Below, piece by piece: positions 55,015 through 63,844 of a DNA stretch of 64,000 bases. Each line of letters starts with the position of its first letter. Position 1 is the first letter of the stretch. The notes beneath the pieces were generated by a model. The model saw only the letters and a list, made by a program, of their open reading frames with translations, made no database searches and was not told the DNA's origin. The stretch covers positions 41,978 to 105,977 of the forward strand of contig NZ_LJZS01000012.1 of assembly GCF_001314875.1 (NCBI RefSeq), in the 5' to 3' direction. Position numbers and translations under genes: made by a program. The DNA comes from Halomonas sp. HL-48. Lineage in GTDB: Bacteria; Pseudomonadota; Gammaproteobacteria; Pseudomonadales; Halomonadaceae.

Positions 55015-55404
55015 ATGAGCAACCTTCCTGCCAATCTTCGTTACGCTGAGAGCCACGAGTGGGTGCTTGATCATCAAGACGGCACGGTCACTATCGGCAT
55101 TACCGACCACGCCCAGGCGGCGCTTGGCGACGTGGTATTTGTCGAACTGCCCGAGGTCGGCGCCACACTGACCAAAGGCGATGAATTTGGCGTGATTGAA
55201 TCGGTCAAGGCCGCCTCGGACCTTTACGCACCGGTCGACGGCGAAGTCATCGACGTCAACGACGCCCTGGAAGACGCCCCCGAGACGGTCAATGACGCGC
55301 CTTACGAAGGCGGCTGGATCATGAAGGTCCGTTTAAGCAGCGACAACCTTGACGGCCTACTGGATGCCGATGCCTATCAAGCGACGCTCAGCAGCGACGA
55401 CTAG
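55015..55404 (+). CDS. gcvH: Glycine cleavage system H protein
   Basis: 129 residues. The lipoylated lysine is Lys65 in [26 protein letters not shown] start and [10 protein letters not shown] end are family-typical. It shuttles the aminomethyl group between P, T and L proteins. AGGGA precedes the ATG. It lies 86 bases before gcvP. Confidence 0.97.
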   Translation: MSNLPANLRYAESHEWVLDHQDGTVTIGITDHAQAALGDVVFVELPEVGATLTKGDEFGVIESVKAASDLYAPVDGEVIDVNDALEDAPETVNDAPYEGGWIMKVRLSSDNLDGLLDADAYQATLSSDD

Positions 55405-55490
55405 CGTTACCGCCTGCCTCCCGGCAGGCGTAACTTTCTGACCAGCACGCTGCCCAGCACGGCTTTCTCATCACGTTCGGAACTCTCTCC

Positions 55491-58388
55491 ATGCCTTTTG
55501 AAACTCGCCGTTTAGCCGAACTGGCTGACCACGATGCTTTTATCAAACGTCACAATGGCCCCAGCGCCGACGACGTCTCCACCATGTTAAAAGCGCTCGA
55601 CCTTCAGCGCATGGATGACCTGATCGAGCAAACCATTCCAGGCGACATCCGCCTGGGCCGGGAACTTGCCCTGGACGACCCCAGAAGCGAAGCCGAAGCA
55701 CTGGATTACCTAAGCCAGTTGGCACGTCAGAATCGCGTCGCCAAAAGCTATATCGGCCAGGGGTATTACGGCACCCACATGCCGGCGGTCATTCAGCGCA
55801 ACGTGCTGGAAAATCCCGGCTGGTACACCGCCTACACGCCCTATCAACCGGAAATTTCCCAGGGCCGTCTCGAGGGGCTGCTCAATTTCCAGCAGGTCGT
55901 AATGGATTTGACCGGCATGGAGCTGGCCAATGCGTCGCTGCTCGACGAAGCCACCGCGGCCGCCGAGGCCATGTCGTTGTGCAAGCGGGCCAACAAGAAA
56001 AGTAAGTCCAATGCGTTTTTCGTCGCCGACGATGTGTTTGCCCAGACCCTGGACGTGGTTCGGACCCGCGCCGACTTCTTCGGCTTTGAGCTGATCACCG
56101 GACCGGCGGCCTCGGTTGCCGACCACGACGTCTTTGGCGCGTTATTCCAGTATCCCACCGCCAGCGGCGAGATCAGCGATCTGGCGCCGCTGATCAGTGC
56201 GGCGGCTGACCGCTCGATCATGACCTGTGTCGCGACGGATCTGCTTAGCCTGGTACTGCTTAAAGAGCCGGGCGCGTTAGGCGCCGACATCGTGGTCGGT
56301 AACTCCCAGCGCTTTGGGGTTCCGATGGGCTTTGGCGGCCCCCACGCTGCCTTTTTTGCCACCTCGGACAAGCTCAAGCGCTCGATTCCCGGGCGCATTA
56401 TCGGGGTATCCAAGGATAGCCGGGGCAATACGGCACTGCGCATGGCGATGCAGACTCGCGAGCAGCACATCCGCCGCGAAAAAGCCACGTCGAACATCTG
56501 TACCGCTCAGGCGCTGCTGGCCAACATTGCCGGTTTTTTTGCCACCTATCACGGCGCAGACGGGCTGCGTAAAATTGCCGGGCGCGTGCATCGTTTGACC
56601 ACCCTGCTGGCGCAGGGCCTTAAGCAGTCAGGCATTCAGCTGGGCAACGACACCTGGTTCGACACCTTGCGTCTGACCCAGGTGGATGCCGGCAAGATCC
56701 ACGGCCGCGCCATGACCCACGACATCAACCTGCATTACTTCACCAACGGTGACGTGGGCATCAGCCTGGATGAAACCACTACCGCCCACGATGTTGCCAA
56801 ACTCTTTGACGTTCTCCTCGGCGATGAGCACGGCCTGTCGGTCGCTGCCCTCGACGAGCAAGTGGTGGCTGAGCGCGCCTCGGGCATTCCCAGCGCTTAC
56901 CGCCGCGACAGCGATTTCCTGACCCACCCGACCTTCAAGCGCTACCGTAGCGAAACCGAGATGTTGCGCTACCTGAAACGGCTGGAGAACAAGGACCTGT
57001 CGCTGGCACACGCCATGATTCCGCTTGGTTCGTGCACCATGAAGCTCAACGCCACCAGCGAAATGATCCCGGTGTCGTGGCCGGCCTTTGCCCATCTCCA
57101 CCCGTTCGCCCCCCGCGACCAGGCGGCAGGCTATCACCAGATGATCGACGAGCTGGCCGCCTTCCTGGTGGAAGTGACCGGCTACGATCACATTTCGATG
57201 CAGCCCAATTCAGGCGCCCAGGGCGAATACGCCGGACTGGTAGCCATTCGTCGGTATCAGAACGCCCAGGGCGAAGGCCATCGCAATGTCTGCCTGATCC
57301 CCAGCTCCGCCCACGGTACCAATCCCGCATCGGCAGCCATGGTGCAAATGAAAGTGGTGGTGGTCGAATGCGACGTCAACGGCAATATCGACCTAGCGGA
57401 CCTGCGCCAGAAGGCAGAGCAGCACAGCGAGCAGCTCTCTGCCATCATGCTCACCTACCCGTCCACGCACGGGGTTTTCGAGACCAGCGTGCGTGAAGCC
57501 TGCCAGATCGTTCACGACAACGGCGGTCAGGTGTATATCGACGGCGCGAACATGAACGCCCAGGTCGGGTTGACGCGCCCCGGCGACTTTGGCGGCGACG
57601 TGTCGCACCTGAATCTGCACAAGACGTTCTGCATTCCTCACGGCGGCGGCGGCCCCGGCATGGGGCCCATTGGTGTCAAAGCCCACTTGGCGCCGTACGT
57701 ATCCAACCATGTGGTCACCCCCATCAACGGTGTTAACCCGGAATGCGGCGCCGTGGCGGCCGCCGCCTTTGGCAGCGCTTCGATTCTGCCGATCTCCTGG
57801 GCGTACATCAAAATGATGGGTGCGCGCGGACTGCGCGAGGCCACCGAGCTCGCCATCCTCAACGCCAACTACATTGCCAAGCGTCTTGAAGCGGCCTATC
57901 CGATTCTTTATCGCGGGGAGAACGGCACGGTGGCTCACGAATGCATCATCGACATTCGCCCGCTCAAGGCGACATCGGGCATCAGTGAAGAAGATATCGC
58001 CAAACGCCTGATGGATTACGGCTTCCACGCCCCGACCATGTCGTTCCCGGTGCCGGGTACGCTGATGATCGAACCCACCGAGTCGGAATCGCTGTATGAA
58101 ATAGACCGTTTCTGCGATGCCATGATCGCTATTCGTGAGGAGATCACGCGTGTCGAACAGGGCGAGTGGCCGCTGGATAATAATCCGCTGGTGAATGCGC
58201 CGCATACCCAGGCCGACATCATCGACACTCAATGGGAGCGTCCTTACGCCCGTGAGCTGGGTGCTTTCCCCACCGACGCCGTCAAGGCATCCAAGTATTG
58301 GCCGGCCGTCAATCGGGTGGATAACGTCTTTGGTGACCGCCAGCTGATTTGCTCCTGCCCGAGCATCGACGAATACCGCGACGAATAG
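55491..58388 (+). CDS. gcvP: Glycine dehydrogenase (decarboxylating), P protein
   Basis: 965 residues, the fused single-chain form. The PLP lysine is Lys711 in [19 protein letters not shown]-terminal [13 protein letters not shown] and [22 protein letters not shown] are family-typical. It decarboxylates glycine and transfers the aminomethyl group to GcvH. Ends 17 bases before a strong terminator. The L protein (lpd) is not in the window. Confidence 0.97.
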   Translation: MPFETRRLAELADHDAFIKRHNGPSADDVSTMLKALDLQRMDDLIEQTIPGDIRLGRELALDDPRSEAEALDYLSQLARQNRVAKSYIGQGYYGTHMPAVIQRNVLENPGWYTAYTPYQPEISQGRLEGLLNFQQVVMDLTGMELANASLLDEATAAAEAMSLCKRANKKSKSNAFFVADDVFAQTLDVVRTRADFFGFELITGPAASVADHDVFGALFQYPTASGEISDLAPLISAAADRSIMTCVATDLLSLVLLKEPGALGADIVVGNSQRFGVPMGFGGPHAAFFATSDKLKRSIPGRIIGVSKDSRGNTALRMAMQTREQHIRREKATSNICTAQALLANIAGFFATYHGADGLRKIAGRVHRLTTLLAQGLKQSGIQLGNDTWFDTLRLTQVDAGKIHGRAMTHDINLHYFTNGDVGISLDETTTAHDVAKLFDVLLGDEHGLSVAALDEQVVAERASGIPSAYRRDSDFLTHPTFKRYRSETEMLRYLKRLENKDLSLAHAMIPLGSCTMKLNATSEMIPVSWPAFAHLHPFAPRDQAAGYHQMIDELAAFLVEVTGYDHISMQPNSGAQGEYAGLVAIRRYQNAQGEGHRNVCLIPSSAHGTNPASAAMVQMKVVVVECDVNGNIDLADLRQKAEQHSEQLSAIMLTYPSTHGVFETSVREACQIVHDNGGQVYIDGANMNAQVGLTRPGDFGGDVSHLNLHKTFCIPHGGGGPGMGPIGVKAHLAPYVSNHVVTPINGVNPECGAVAAAAFGSASILPISWAYIKMMGARGLREATELAILNANYIAKRLEAAYPILYRGENGTVAHECIIDIRPLKATSGISEEDIAKRLMDYGFHAPTMSFPVPGTLMIEPTESESLYEIDRFCDAMIAIREEITRVEQGEWPLDNNPLVNAPHTQADIIDTQWERPYARELGAFPTDAVKASKYWPAVNRVDNVFGDRQLICSCPSIDEYRDE

Positions 58389-58405
58389 CGGCTGCTCCAC
58401 CCATG

Positions 58406-58452
58406 AAACGCCCTGAGGCCCGCTACCTAAGCGCGACCTCAGGGCGTTTTTT
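58406..58452 (+). terminator. Rho-independent terminator of gcvHP
   Basis: Perfect 13-pair stem (aaacgccctgagg / cctcagggcgttt) with an 18-base loop, followed by a T-run on the plus strand. The stem's right arm contains the stop codon of the convergent LysR gene. Confidence 0.92.
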
Positions 58453-59329
58453 CTTGCACCCGCTGCTGGTGAAAGCCGTTGAGCAGTTTTTCGTATCGCT
58501 TGGGAAGCGCAGAATCTCGCCGGCGCAGTAAATACAGCACTTCATTGACCGTGTGGGGCAGGTTAAGCGCCTTCACCTGACGCTGCCACGGCGACGTCTC
58601 GAGCACCAGCCGTGACACCACCGTAAACCCCAGCCCCCGGGCGACGGCATCGAGCACCATGCTGACTTCATTGGTGAAGCCCTGATGACGGAAATGCGTC
58701 ATCGAGCGAAACTCATCGGGATAGTTGGCACGCAACAGCGCGTTGGCATGGTTGATGCCATCGTAATAGTTGAGAAAGCCAATACCCATCAGGTCTGAAA
58801 GCGTCCCTTCGACAAAGTCGGCCGGCACCACCAGACACAGCGGTTCCTGGTGCCATACGTGACACTCCAGATCGGGATGATTGACCGCATCGGTGACGAT
58901 CCCGATGTCATAACGCCCCTCCAGCAGGTCATTCACGATCTCGTGATTGAAGGCAAAGCTGTAGCTGACGGTCAAGCTGGGGTGCCGTTGCTGCTGGCCC
59001 AGAATATACGGATAGAACATCAGCCCCACGCTTCCCGGGGACGCAATCCGGCATTCGCCGCTATCCAGCAGGTCATCGTCCAGGGCATGGCGGAACTGCT
59101 CATGCTCGGCAAACAGCTTTAACGCATAGTCGTAGGCTCGTCGCCCCGACTCGGTTAACGTAAAACTGCGTCCCCGTCGTTCAAGCAAAGTCTTGTTTAA
59201 GTAACGCTCCAGCTTGCGAATGTGCTGGCTCACCCCCGGCTGCGTCATGTCGAGCCGCTGCGCCGTGCGCGTAAAGCTGCCGGTTTCCACCAGGGTGATA
59301 TACGTTCGGAAGTATTGCGCGTTAAACAT
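58439..59329 (-). CDS. LysR-family transcriptional regulator
   Basis: 296 residues from the ATG giving MFNAQYFRTYITLVETGS; upstream in-frame codons (to 59371) lack a signal. HTH segment SFTRTAQRLDMTQPGVSQHIRKLE (about 19-42), followed by an effector domain with FNHEIVNDLLEGRYDIGIVTD. The target is unknown: it is divergent from ppnN with an 89-base gap, so ppnN control is possible, and it converges on gcvP. Its last codons lie inside the gcvP terminator stem. Confidence 0.86.
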   Translation of the reverse strand: MFNAQYFRTYITLVETGSFTRTAQRLDMTQPGVSQHIRKLERYLNKTLLERRGRSFTLTESGRRAYDYALKLFAEHEQFRHALDDDLLDSGECRIASPGSVGLMFYPYILGQQQRHPSLTVSYSFAFNHEIVNDLLEGRYDIGIVTDAVNHPDLECHVWHQEPLCLVVPADFVEGTLSDLMGIGFLNYYDGINHANALLRANYPDEFRSMTHFRHQGFTNEVSMVLDAVARGLGFTVVSRLVLETSPWQRQVKALNLPHTVNEVLYLLRRRDSALPKRYEKLLNGFHQQRVQEKTP

Positions 59330-59418
59330 GTTGAGCATCATCGGGTTAGCAATCCAATCATCATACCACACTGGCTTGCCGGGCTCTGACGGTGTACCCG
59401 TTCGGGGAGCGTGATAGT

Positions 59419-60840
59419 ATGCCGTCAGACCTCACACCGTCAGGAATTGCACCACTAATGACCCAGAACGCTCAATCGCGCGACACCATCTCCAGCATCA
59501 TCTCGCCTGAAGGCAGCCTTGAAGTTCTCTCTCAACACGAAGTCAATCGACTGCATCGCACCTCAAAGAGCGGGCTGCACGATTTGCTGAGACGTTGTGC
59601 GCTGGCCGTGCTTAACTGCGGCAGCCCGACCGACGACAGCCTGGCGATCCTTGAAGCCTATAAAGACTTTGATATCGAAGTACTCCAGCAGGACCGCGGC
59701 ATCCGCCTGAAGCTGACCCATGCGCCCGCCGAAGCCTTTGTGGACGGACGCATGATTCGCGGTATCCGGGAGCATCTTTCGTCGGTGATTCGCGATATCG
59801 TGTATATCTACAACGAAATCCAGCGCCACGACCGCTTTGATCTCACCACCGCCGAAGGCACCACCAACGCGGTGTTCCATATCCTGCGGAAAGCCGGCAC
59901 GCTCAAACCCGGACGCGATCCTAGCCTGGTGGTTTGCTGGGGCGGCCATTCCATTTCAAGGGAAGAGTACGAATACACCAAGGATGTCGGCTACCATCTG
60001 GGCCTGCGTGACCTGGATATTTGCACGGGCTGCGGCCCCGGCGCCATGAAAGGCCCGATGAAAGGCGCCAACGTAGCGCACGCCAAGCAGCGGCGACACG
60101 ACGGACGCTATCTGGGGATTTCAGAGCCGGGCATCATCGCCGCCGAAGCGCCGAACCCAATCGTCAACGAGCTTGTGGTCATGCCCGACATCGAAAAACG
60201 CCTCGAGGCGTTCGTGCGGCTGGGCCACGGCATTATCGTGTTTCCTGGCGGCGTGGGCACAGCGGAAGAAATCCTCTACCTGTTGGGTATCCTGCTACAC
60301 CCCTCAAACCAAGATATGCCGTTCCCGCTGATTCTGACCGGCCCGGCCGATTCTGCCGCCTACTTTGAAAAGATCGACGAATTTCTGGTGTATACCCTAG
60401 GTGAGGACATTCGACGCTTCTATACCATCATCACCGGAGATCCCGTCGCCGTCGCGCGTCAGATGCGCCAAAGCATTGATGAGATCACTGAGTTCCGTCG
60501 CACCCACCAAGACGCGTTTTACTACAACTGGCGCCTGACGGTAGCGCGGGACTTTCAGGCGCCTTTCGATCCCACCCACGAAGCTATGCGTGCCCTGGCG
60601 CTGCACCGTCAACAGCCTACCCATGAACTTGCCGCCAACTTACGGCGGGCTTTTTCGGGCATTGTCGCCGGCAACGTCAAGGAACAAGGCATTCGTGCCA
60701 TCGAGGCCAACGGCCCCTTCGTGCTCAATGCCGAGCCCGAGCTGATGCAGCGTCTGGACGAACTGTTGAGCTCCTTTGTCGCGCAAGGGCGGATGAAGCT
60801 CGACGGACAGGACTACACACCCTGCTATGTGCTGACGTAA
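59419..60840 (+). CDS. ppnN: Pyrimidine/purine nucleotide 5'-monophosphate nucleosidase PpnN
   Basis: 473 residues from the ATG with GGGGAG nine bases upstream; an ATG 13 codons later fits E. coli length better but has a weaker signal. Very close to E. coli YgdH/PpnN throughout: LNCGS, EAFVDGRMIRGI, VVCWGGHSIS, LDICTGCGPGAM, MPDIEKRLEAFVR and the LOG-type PGGVGTAEE. It cleaves nucleoside monophosphates to base and ribose-5-phosphate and in E. coli is activated by (p)ppGpp. Confidence 0.95.
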   Translation: MPSDLTPSGIAPLMTQNAQSRDTISSIISPEGSLEVLSQHEVNRLHRTSKSGLHDLLRRCALAVLNCGSPTDDSLAILEAYKDFDIEVLQQDRGIRLKLTHAPAEAFVDGRMIRGIREHLSSVIRDIVYIYNEIQRHDRFDLTTAEGTTNAVFHILRKAGTLKPGRDPSLVVCWGGHSISREEYEYTKDVGYHLGLRDLDICTGCGPGAMKGPMKGANVAHAKQRRHDGRYLGISEPGIIAAEAPNPIVNELVVMPDIEKRLEAFVRLGHGIIVFPGGVGTAEEILYLLGILLHPSNQDMPFPLILTGPADSAAYFEKIDEFLVYTLGEDIRRFYTIITGDPVAVARQMRQSIDEITEFRRTHQDAFYYNWRLTVARDFQAPFDPTHEAMRALALHRQQPTHELAANLRRAFSGIVAGNVKEQGIRAIEANGPFVLNAEPELMQRLDELLSSFVAQGRMKLDGQDYTPCYVLT

Positions 60841-60914
60841 TCGTTCGGGCAAATCATCGCCAACCCGCTACACTTGGCAAGGCATGTAATTCATCTCACG
60901 GACAGGAGATCATC

Positions 60915-61115
60915 ATGGACATCATTAATCAGCTCAGTGACGGTAAAGCCAAATCGTTCGCCAAACACTGCTTTGAAAGACACACCAGAGATGAGCTTGA
61001 AGAGGCCACTAAAGGGGCGCCCGATCAAGCTGAAATGGAGCACTGGGGAATTACCGAAGGCCAGTGGGAGCAAGCGGTTGCCGCTGCGCTCGCCGAGTAC
61101 CAGACGCAGGGCTGA
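60915..61115 (+). CDS. Small acidic protein of unknown function
   Basis: 66 residues: MDIINQLSDGKAKSFAKHCF start, mid-section with acidic helices (DELEEATK, QAEMEHWGITEGQWEQAV) and a GITEGQW motif. A strong AGGAG lies seven bases before the ATG and a strong terminator follows, so it is very likely expressed. Predicted all-helical and soluble. I do not recognise the family. Confidence 0.72.
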   Translation: MDIINQLSDGKAKSFAKHCFERHTRDELEEATKGAPDQAEMEHWGITEGQWEQAVAAALAEYQTQG

Positions 61116-61173
61116 ACACTGGACACCAAGCCCTGGAGGGTTGGGTGGCTCCACTGCCAGAACGTTTATCCAT

Positions 61174-61212
61174 AAAAAACGCCGCGGGCAATAAAGCCAC
61201 GCGGCGTTTTTT
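61174..61212 (+). terminator. Strong bidirectional Rho-independent terminator
   Basis: Thirteen-pair stem aaaaaacgccgcg / cgcggcgtttttt with a 13-base loop. A-run on the left and T-run on the right make it active in both directions; it ends the small-protein gene and insulates it from the tRNA fragment side. Confidence 0.9.
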
Positions 61213-61217
61213 CGTGA

Positions 61218-61260
61218 TGGTCGGAGCGACAGGATTCGAACCTGCGACCTTTGCAACCCC
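61218..61260 (-). repeat. 3' half of a tRNA-Pro(GGG): candidate attachment site or truncated tRNA
   Basis: Read on the minus strand: anticodon GGG, 3' anticodon stem TGCAA, variable AGGTC, T-arm GCAGG-TTCGAAT-CCTGT, acceptor CGCTCCG, discriminator A and CCA. CGCTCCG-A-CCA is the usual proline acceptor end. The 5' half (CGGAGCG acceptor strand, D-arm) is missing: homology stops at the anticodon, where IS30-like sequence begins. tRNA 3' halves bounded at the anticodon are typical of integrase att duplications. Confidence 0.75.
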
Positions 61261-61612
61261 GCAGCCATGAGCTACGCGGGTCGGCAAATAGATCGCTGTC
61301 CAAGTCTTCTGTGCAATATAGGCATGCTTCACCATCTCTTTGACCTGGTCATAGGTCATGGACAGGCGCAAAGTGCGCGGGACTTCATTGAGCTTGTCGC
61401 TGAAGCCAACAGCCACCGCTGTAGCCTTGGTGCCATCTATTTTGCCAGGTTCACTAAACGCGTCGTCCGCTCCACCAATGTACCAACAACAGAGCGATTG
61501 GTAGCGCTGATAATGGGGTCCCCCTTCCAAACTGGCCGAGCATCAGGCGGCTTCATCTCGGAGTGACTCTTTCAACTTGACGTAGCAGCTCGCCCCGGAT
61601 CCAGTGATATCC
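61257..61612 (-). pseudogene. Decayed IS30-family transposase fragment
   Basis: Minus-strand remnants, in order: HWIRGELLRQVE, VWKGDPIISATNRSVVGTLVER, TTRLVNLAK, then IDGTKATAVAVGFSDKLNEV, RTLRLSMTYDQVKEMVKHA, IAQKTWTAIY and (with a frame change) FADPRSSWLRG. These follow the IS30 catalytic core. At least two single-base deletions (short A-run after LAK; missing T before FADP) and a stop near 61557 break the frame. The N-terminal DNA-binding domain and the part after the SPWQRG motif are gone. No inverted repeats are visible. Confidence 0.8.
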
Positions 61613-62032
61613 AATGCCGTCCTGCATCAGCGGCCCATATTACTTTTTTATTCTTATGTAAGTGTGCTTACGTACAGACAACCTATCCGCCAGCCAACAA
61701 TGATGGATCTTGTGAAATGTACCGAAATTCAAAAGCCAGACATTCAATACGTACAAAAAACCAGGAGACCACCATGATTAAAGTCACAGCTATTACAATC
61801 ACTCTCGTCTTTCTGAATGAGTTGCCCATGGCAGCATCTGCATAATCCCCAAATTATGGTCCGCAACAGGGGGAACGTGTTGCCTAAAACCTATTTTCTT
61901 GCTCGTTCCAAGTACCAGTTTCTCTTCAGTAGCACGAGTGATGCATCAGAGGCATTTCAAGACGATGGTGCTTAGGCTTATTAAAGTAGGACTTGGTTAT
62001 AATGTTTAACCTTACAACCTGGAGCCTTCACA
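61613..62032. other. Sparse non-coding stretch before the deacetylase gene
   Basis: About 420 bases, lower in GC than the rest. It contains a short signal-peptide-like ORF (61774-61845), two copies of tacgtaca (around 61668 and 61748), an inverted repeat gtaag-tgtg-cttac near 61656, and a TATAAT hexamer at 61998-62003 that could serve the deacetylase gene, though its -35 partner is poor. No other gene is seen. Confidence 0.45.
61774..61845 (+). pseudogene. Signal-peptide-only ORF, probable truncated secreted protein
   Basis: 23 codons, MIKVTAITITLVFLNE..AASA then TAA, with an excellent AGGAG six bases before the ATG. The peptide is a complete short signal sequence with an AxA cleavage site, but stops exactly there; thirteen more open codons follow the stop in frame. 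Either a secreted-protein gene truncated by a nonsense change or a short leader peptide. Confidence 0.4.
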
Positions 62033-63133
62033 GTGGCTGACCAAAATAACGTGATTGTCTTCTATGATGAAAGGATGCTGGCTCATGAACCGGATATTGA
62101 GGTGCCCTTCCTGCCGGGGCGAATGGACAAGCGAATCCGCTCACTCCTGTCTGGGATAGGAGTGCCCTGGACGTATCCCGAACATCCCGCCCGGCTCACC
62201 GCCATAAAGCACTTGCTGGAACTCGAACCGGTTCCCGGCGTGACCTTCGAGACCGGCAAGCAGGCAACTCGCGATCAGCTAGGGCGCGTCCACACTAACT
62301 CATATCTGGACAGCATCTACCAGCTGCGTGGAGAGAACGCTTGGCTGGACGAAGATACCACGGCCGTATCACCCGGCAGTGTCGATGCAGCAGAAGTGGC
62401 CGCTGGGACGGCGATTGCCGCTGTACAGGCGGTGGTAGATGGTAGAGCCGAGAGTAGCTTCGCACTGGTAAGGCCACCCGGCCACCATGCTGAACCGGTG
62501 CGTGCCCGCGGCTTCTGCCTTTTCAACAACGTGGCGGTGGCTGCAGCTCATGCTCAAGCGGAGCTAGGCTGCGAGCGGGTAATGATCGTCGATTGGGATG
62601 CCCATCATGGAAACGGTACCCAGGACATCTTCTCGGCCGACCCGAATGTTCTATTCTTCGATATCCACCGTGCCGCTCCCTTCTATCCCGGCACAGGGAG
62701 CCTCGCGGAGGTTGGCATGGGCCTAGGGGATGGCACCATCGTCAATATTCCCCTGCCTGCCGATGCAGACAATGCCGCCTATCTCAAGGCATTCCGAGAG
62801 ATACTGGTACCGGCGGCCCAGTGGTTCCGCCCCGACCTGATCCTGGTCTCGGCAGGATTCGACCCCCATACCCATGATCTCGCGTTGAATGTCTCCTATG
62901 ATGGCTTTGCCGCCATGACTGGCATCCTCCAGAGCCTGGCACGCCAGCAATGCGGGGGAAGGTTGGTCTTCGTGCTGGAAGGCGGTTACAACCTGATATC
63001 ACTGTCGCACGGCGTTAGGTCAGTGCTGCAAGTGCTGACCGGCGACGAACCACCAGAACCCGGCCTGCGAGGTCTTACCGAGGTGGAAGCCGCGCTGGCT
63101 TTCCATCACGGCGCCTTCGTTACCAAACCGTAA
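62033..63133 (+). CDS. Histone-deacetylase-like amidohydrolase (AcuC/AphA superfamily)
   Basis: 366 residues from a GTG start with GGAG upstream. HDAC-fold hallmarks: RPPGHHAEP with His151/His152, zinc ligands Asp189 and His191 in DWDAHHGNG, Asp277 in SAGFDPH and catalytic Tyr319 in LEGGYN. All catalytic residues are present. Bacterial members deacetylate acetylpolyamines, acetoin-related substrates or small amides; the long N-terminal segment with EHPARLTA is the class II/HDAH kind. Located beyond the tRNA/IS30 junction with a GNAT acetyltransferase next on the same strand. Confidence 0.92.
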   Translation: MADQNNVIVFYDERMLAHEPDIEVPFLPGRMDKRIRSLLSGIGVPWTYPEHPARLTAIKHLLELEPVPGVTFETGKQATRDQLGRVHTNSYLDSIYQLRGENAWLDEDTTAVSPGSVDAAEVAAGTAIAAVQAVVDGRAESSFALVRPPGHHAEPVRARGFCLFNNVAVAAAHAQAELGCERVMIVDWDAHHGNGTQDIFSADPNVLFFDIHRAAPFYPGTGSLAEVGMGLGDGTIVNIPLPADADNAAYLKAFREILVPAAQWFRPDLILVSAGFDPHTHDLALNVSYDGFAAMTGILQSLARQQCGGRLVFVLEGGYNLISLSHGVRSVLQVLTGDEPPEPGLRGLTEVEAALAFHHGAFVTKP

Positions 63134-63394
63134 GCTTAGACTGCTTCCACCGGGCCGGTAAGAACTGGCAATAATGAATGGCATAAGCTAAACGACCTCA
63201 CCGCTGGTTTATCCACTGAACCACTAGCCAGTCAAGGAGATCACGTACCCAGTAGCCGAATGATCTTCCCTCTCGGCCCAGCATCCGACTCAGCCACCCA
63301 GCCTTTATATGTTAAGTAATCCTGTTTTAAGTGAGGCAAACGTGGGGTTATGTACCCCATGGCTGGGTGAAATACCAATATGGAGGAGCATGCG
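63134..63394. other. Intergenic region between deacetylase and GNAT genes
   Basis: 261 bases. It has a nine-base inverted repeat (cacccagcc at 63296-63304 and ggctgggtg at 63362-63370) and a ggggttatgtacccc palindrome at 63345-63359, which could be operator-like. No gene is seen. Confidence 0.35.
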
Positions 63395-63844
63395 ATGGGC
63401 ATAACACTGAAGAGCATCACCCGCCAGAACTTCGAGGCAGTCATTGCGCTGGAGTTAGCGACTTCACAACGTGACTATGTCGCTAGCAACCTGTACTCCA
63501 TTGCCGAATCGAGCGTCCATCCAACCTATCAACCACGCGCTATTCATTGCGGCGGGGAAGCGGTCGGCTTTCTCATGTACGAGTCTTTCCACCACGACGG
63601 GCACCTGCCTGCCTACAACATCTTTCGGCTCATGGTCGACCGACGCCATCAGGGAAGAGGTATAGGGCACGGAGCCATGCAGTGCGTACTTGACGAGATC
63701 AGAGCAAATGGCCCCTTCGAGAGAATATTGATCTGCTATGTGCCAACCAACCAAGTAGCTCGTGACTTCTACTCCAGTCTCGGCTTCCTAGAGACAGGGC
63801 AGAGCGAAGTAACCGGCGAGACCATCGCCGAGATCCGGGGGTAA
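63395..63844 (+). CDS. GNAT-family N-acetyltransferase, BltD/diamine-acetyltransferase-like
   Basis: 149 residues from the ATG preceded by GGAGGAG at optimal spacing; an ATG five codons upstream overlaps that box and is rejected. GNAT motif A is RLMVDRRHQGRGIGHGAM with the acetyl-CoA pyrophosphate loop RHQGRGIG; motif B YVPTNQVARDFYSSLGF. The N-terminal DYVASNLYSIAESSVHPTY segment resembles BltD-type spermine/spermidine acetyltransferases. Substrate unproven. Confidence 0.82.
   Translation: MGITLKSITRQNFEAVIALELATSQRDYVASNLYSIAESSVHPTYQPRAIHCGGEAVGFLMYESFHHDGHLPAYNIFRLMVDRRHQGRGIGHGAMQCVLDEIRANGPFERILICYVPTNQVARDFYSSLGFLETGQSEVTGETIAEIRG

Noticed and set aside
57393..58400. 335-codon minus-strand ORF opposite gcvP
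   Set aside because: Antisense shadow of the P protein.
61051..61530. 159-codon minus-strand ORF as an intact gene
   Set aside because: It joins an IS30 remnant, the tRNA fragment and a terminator in one accidental frame; frame breaks and truncation show decay.
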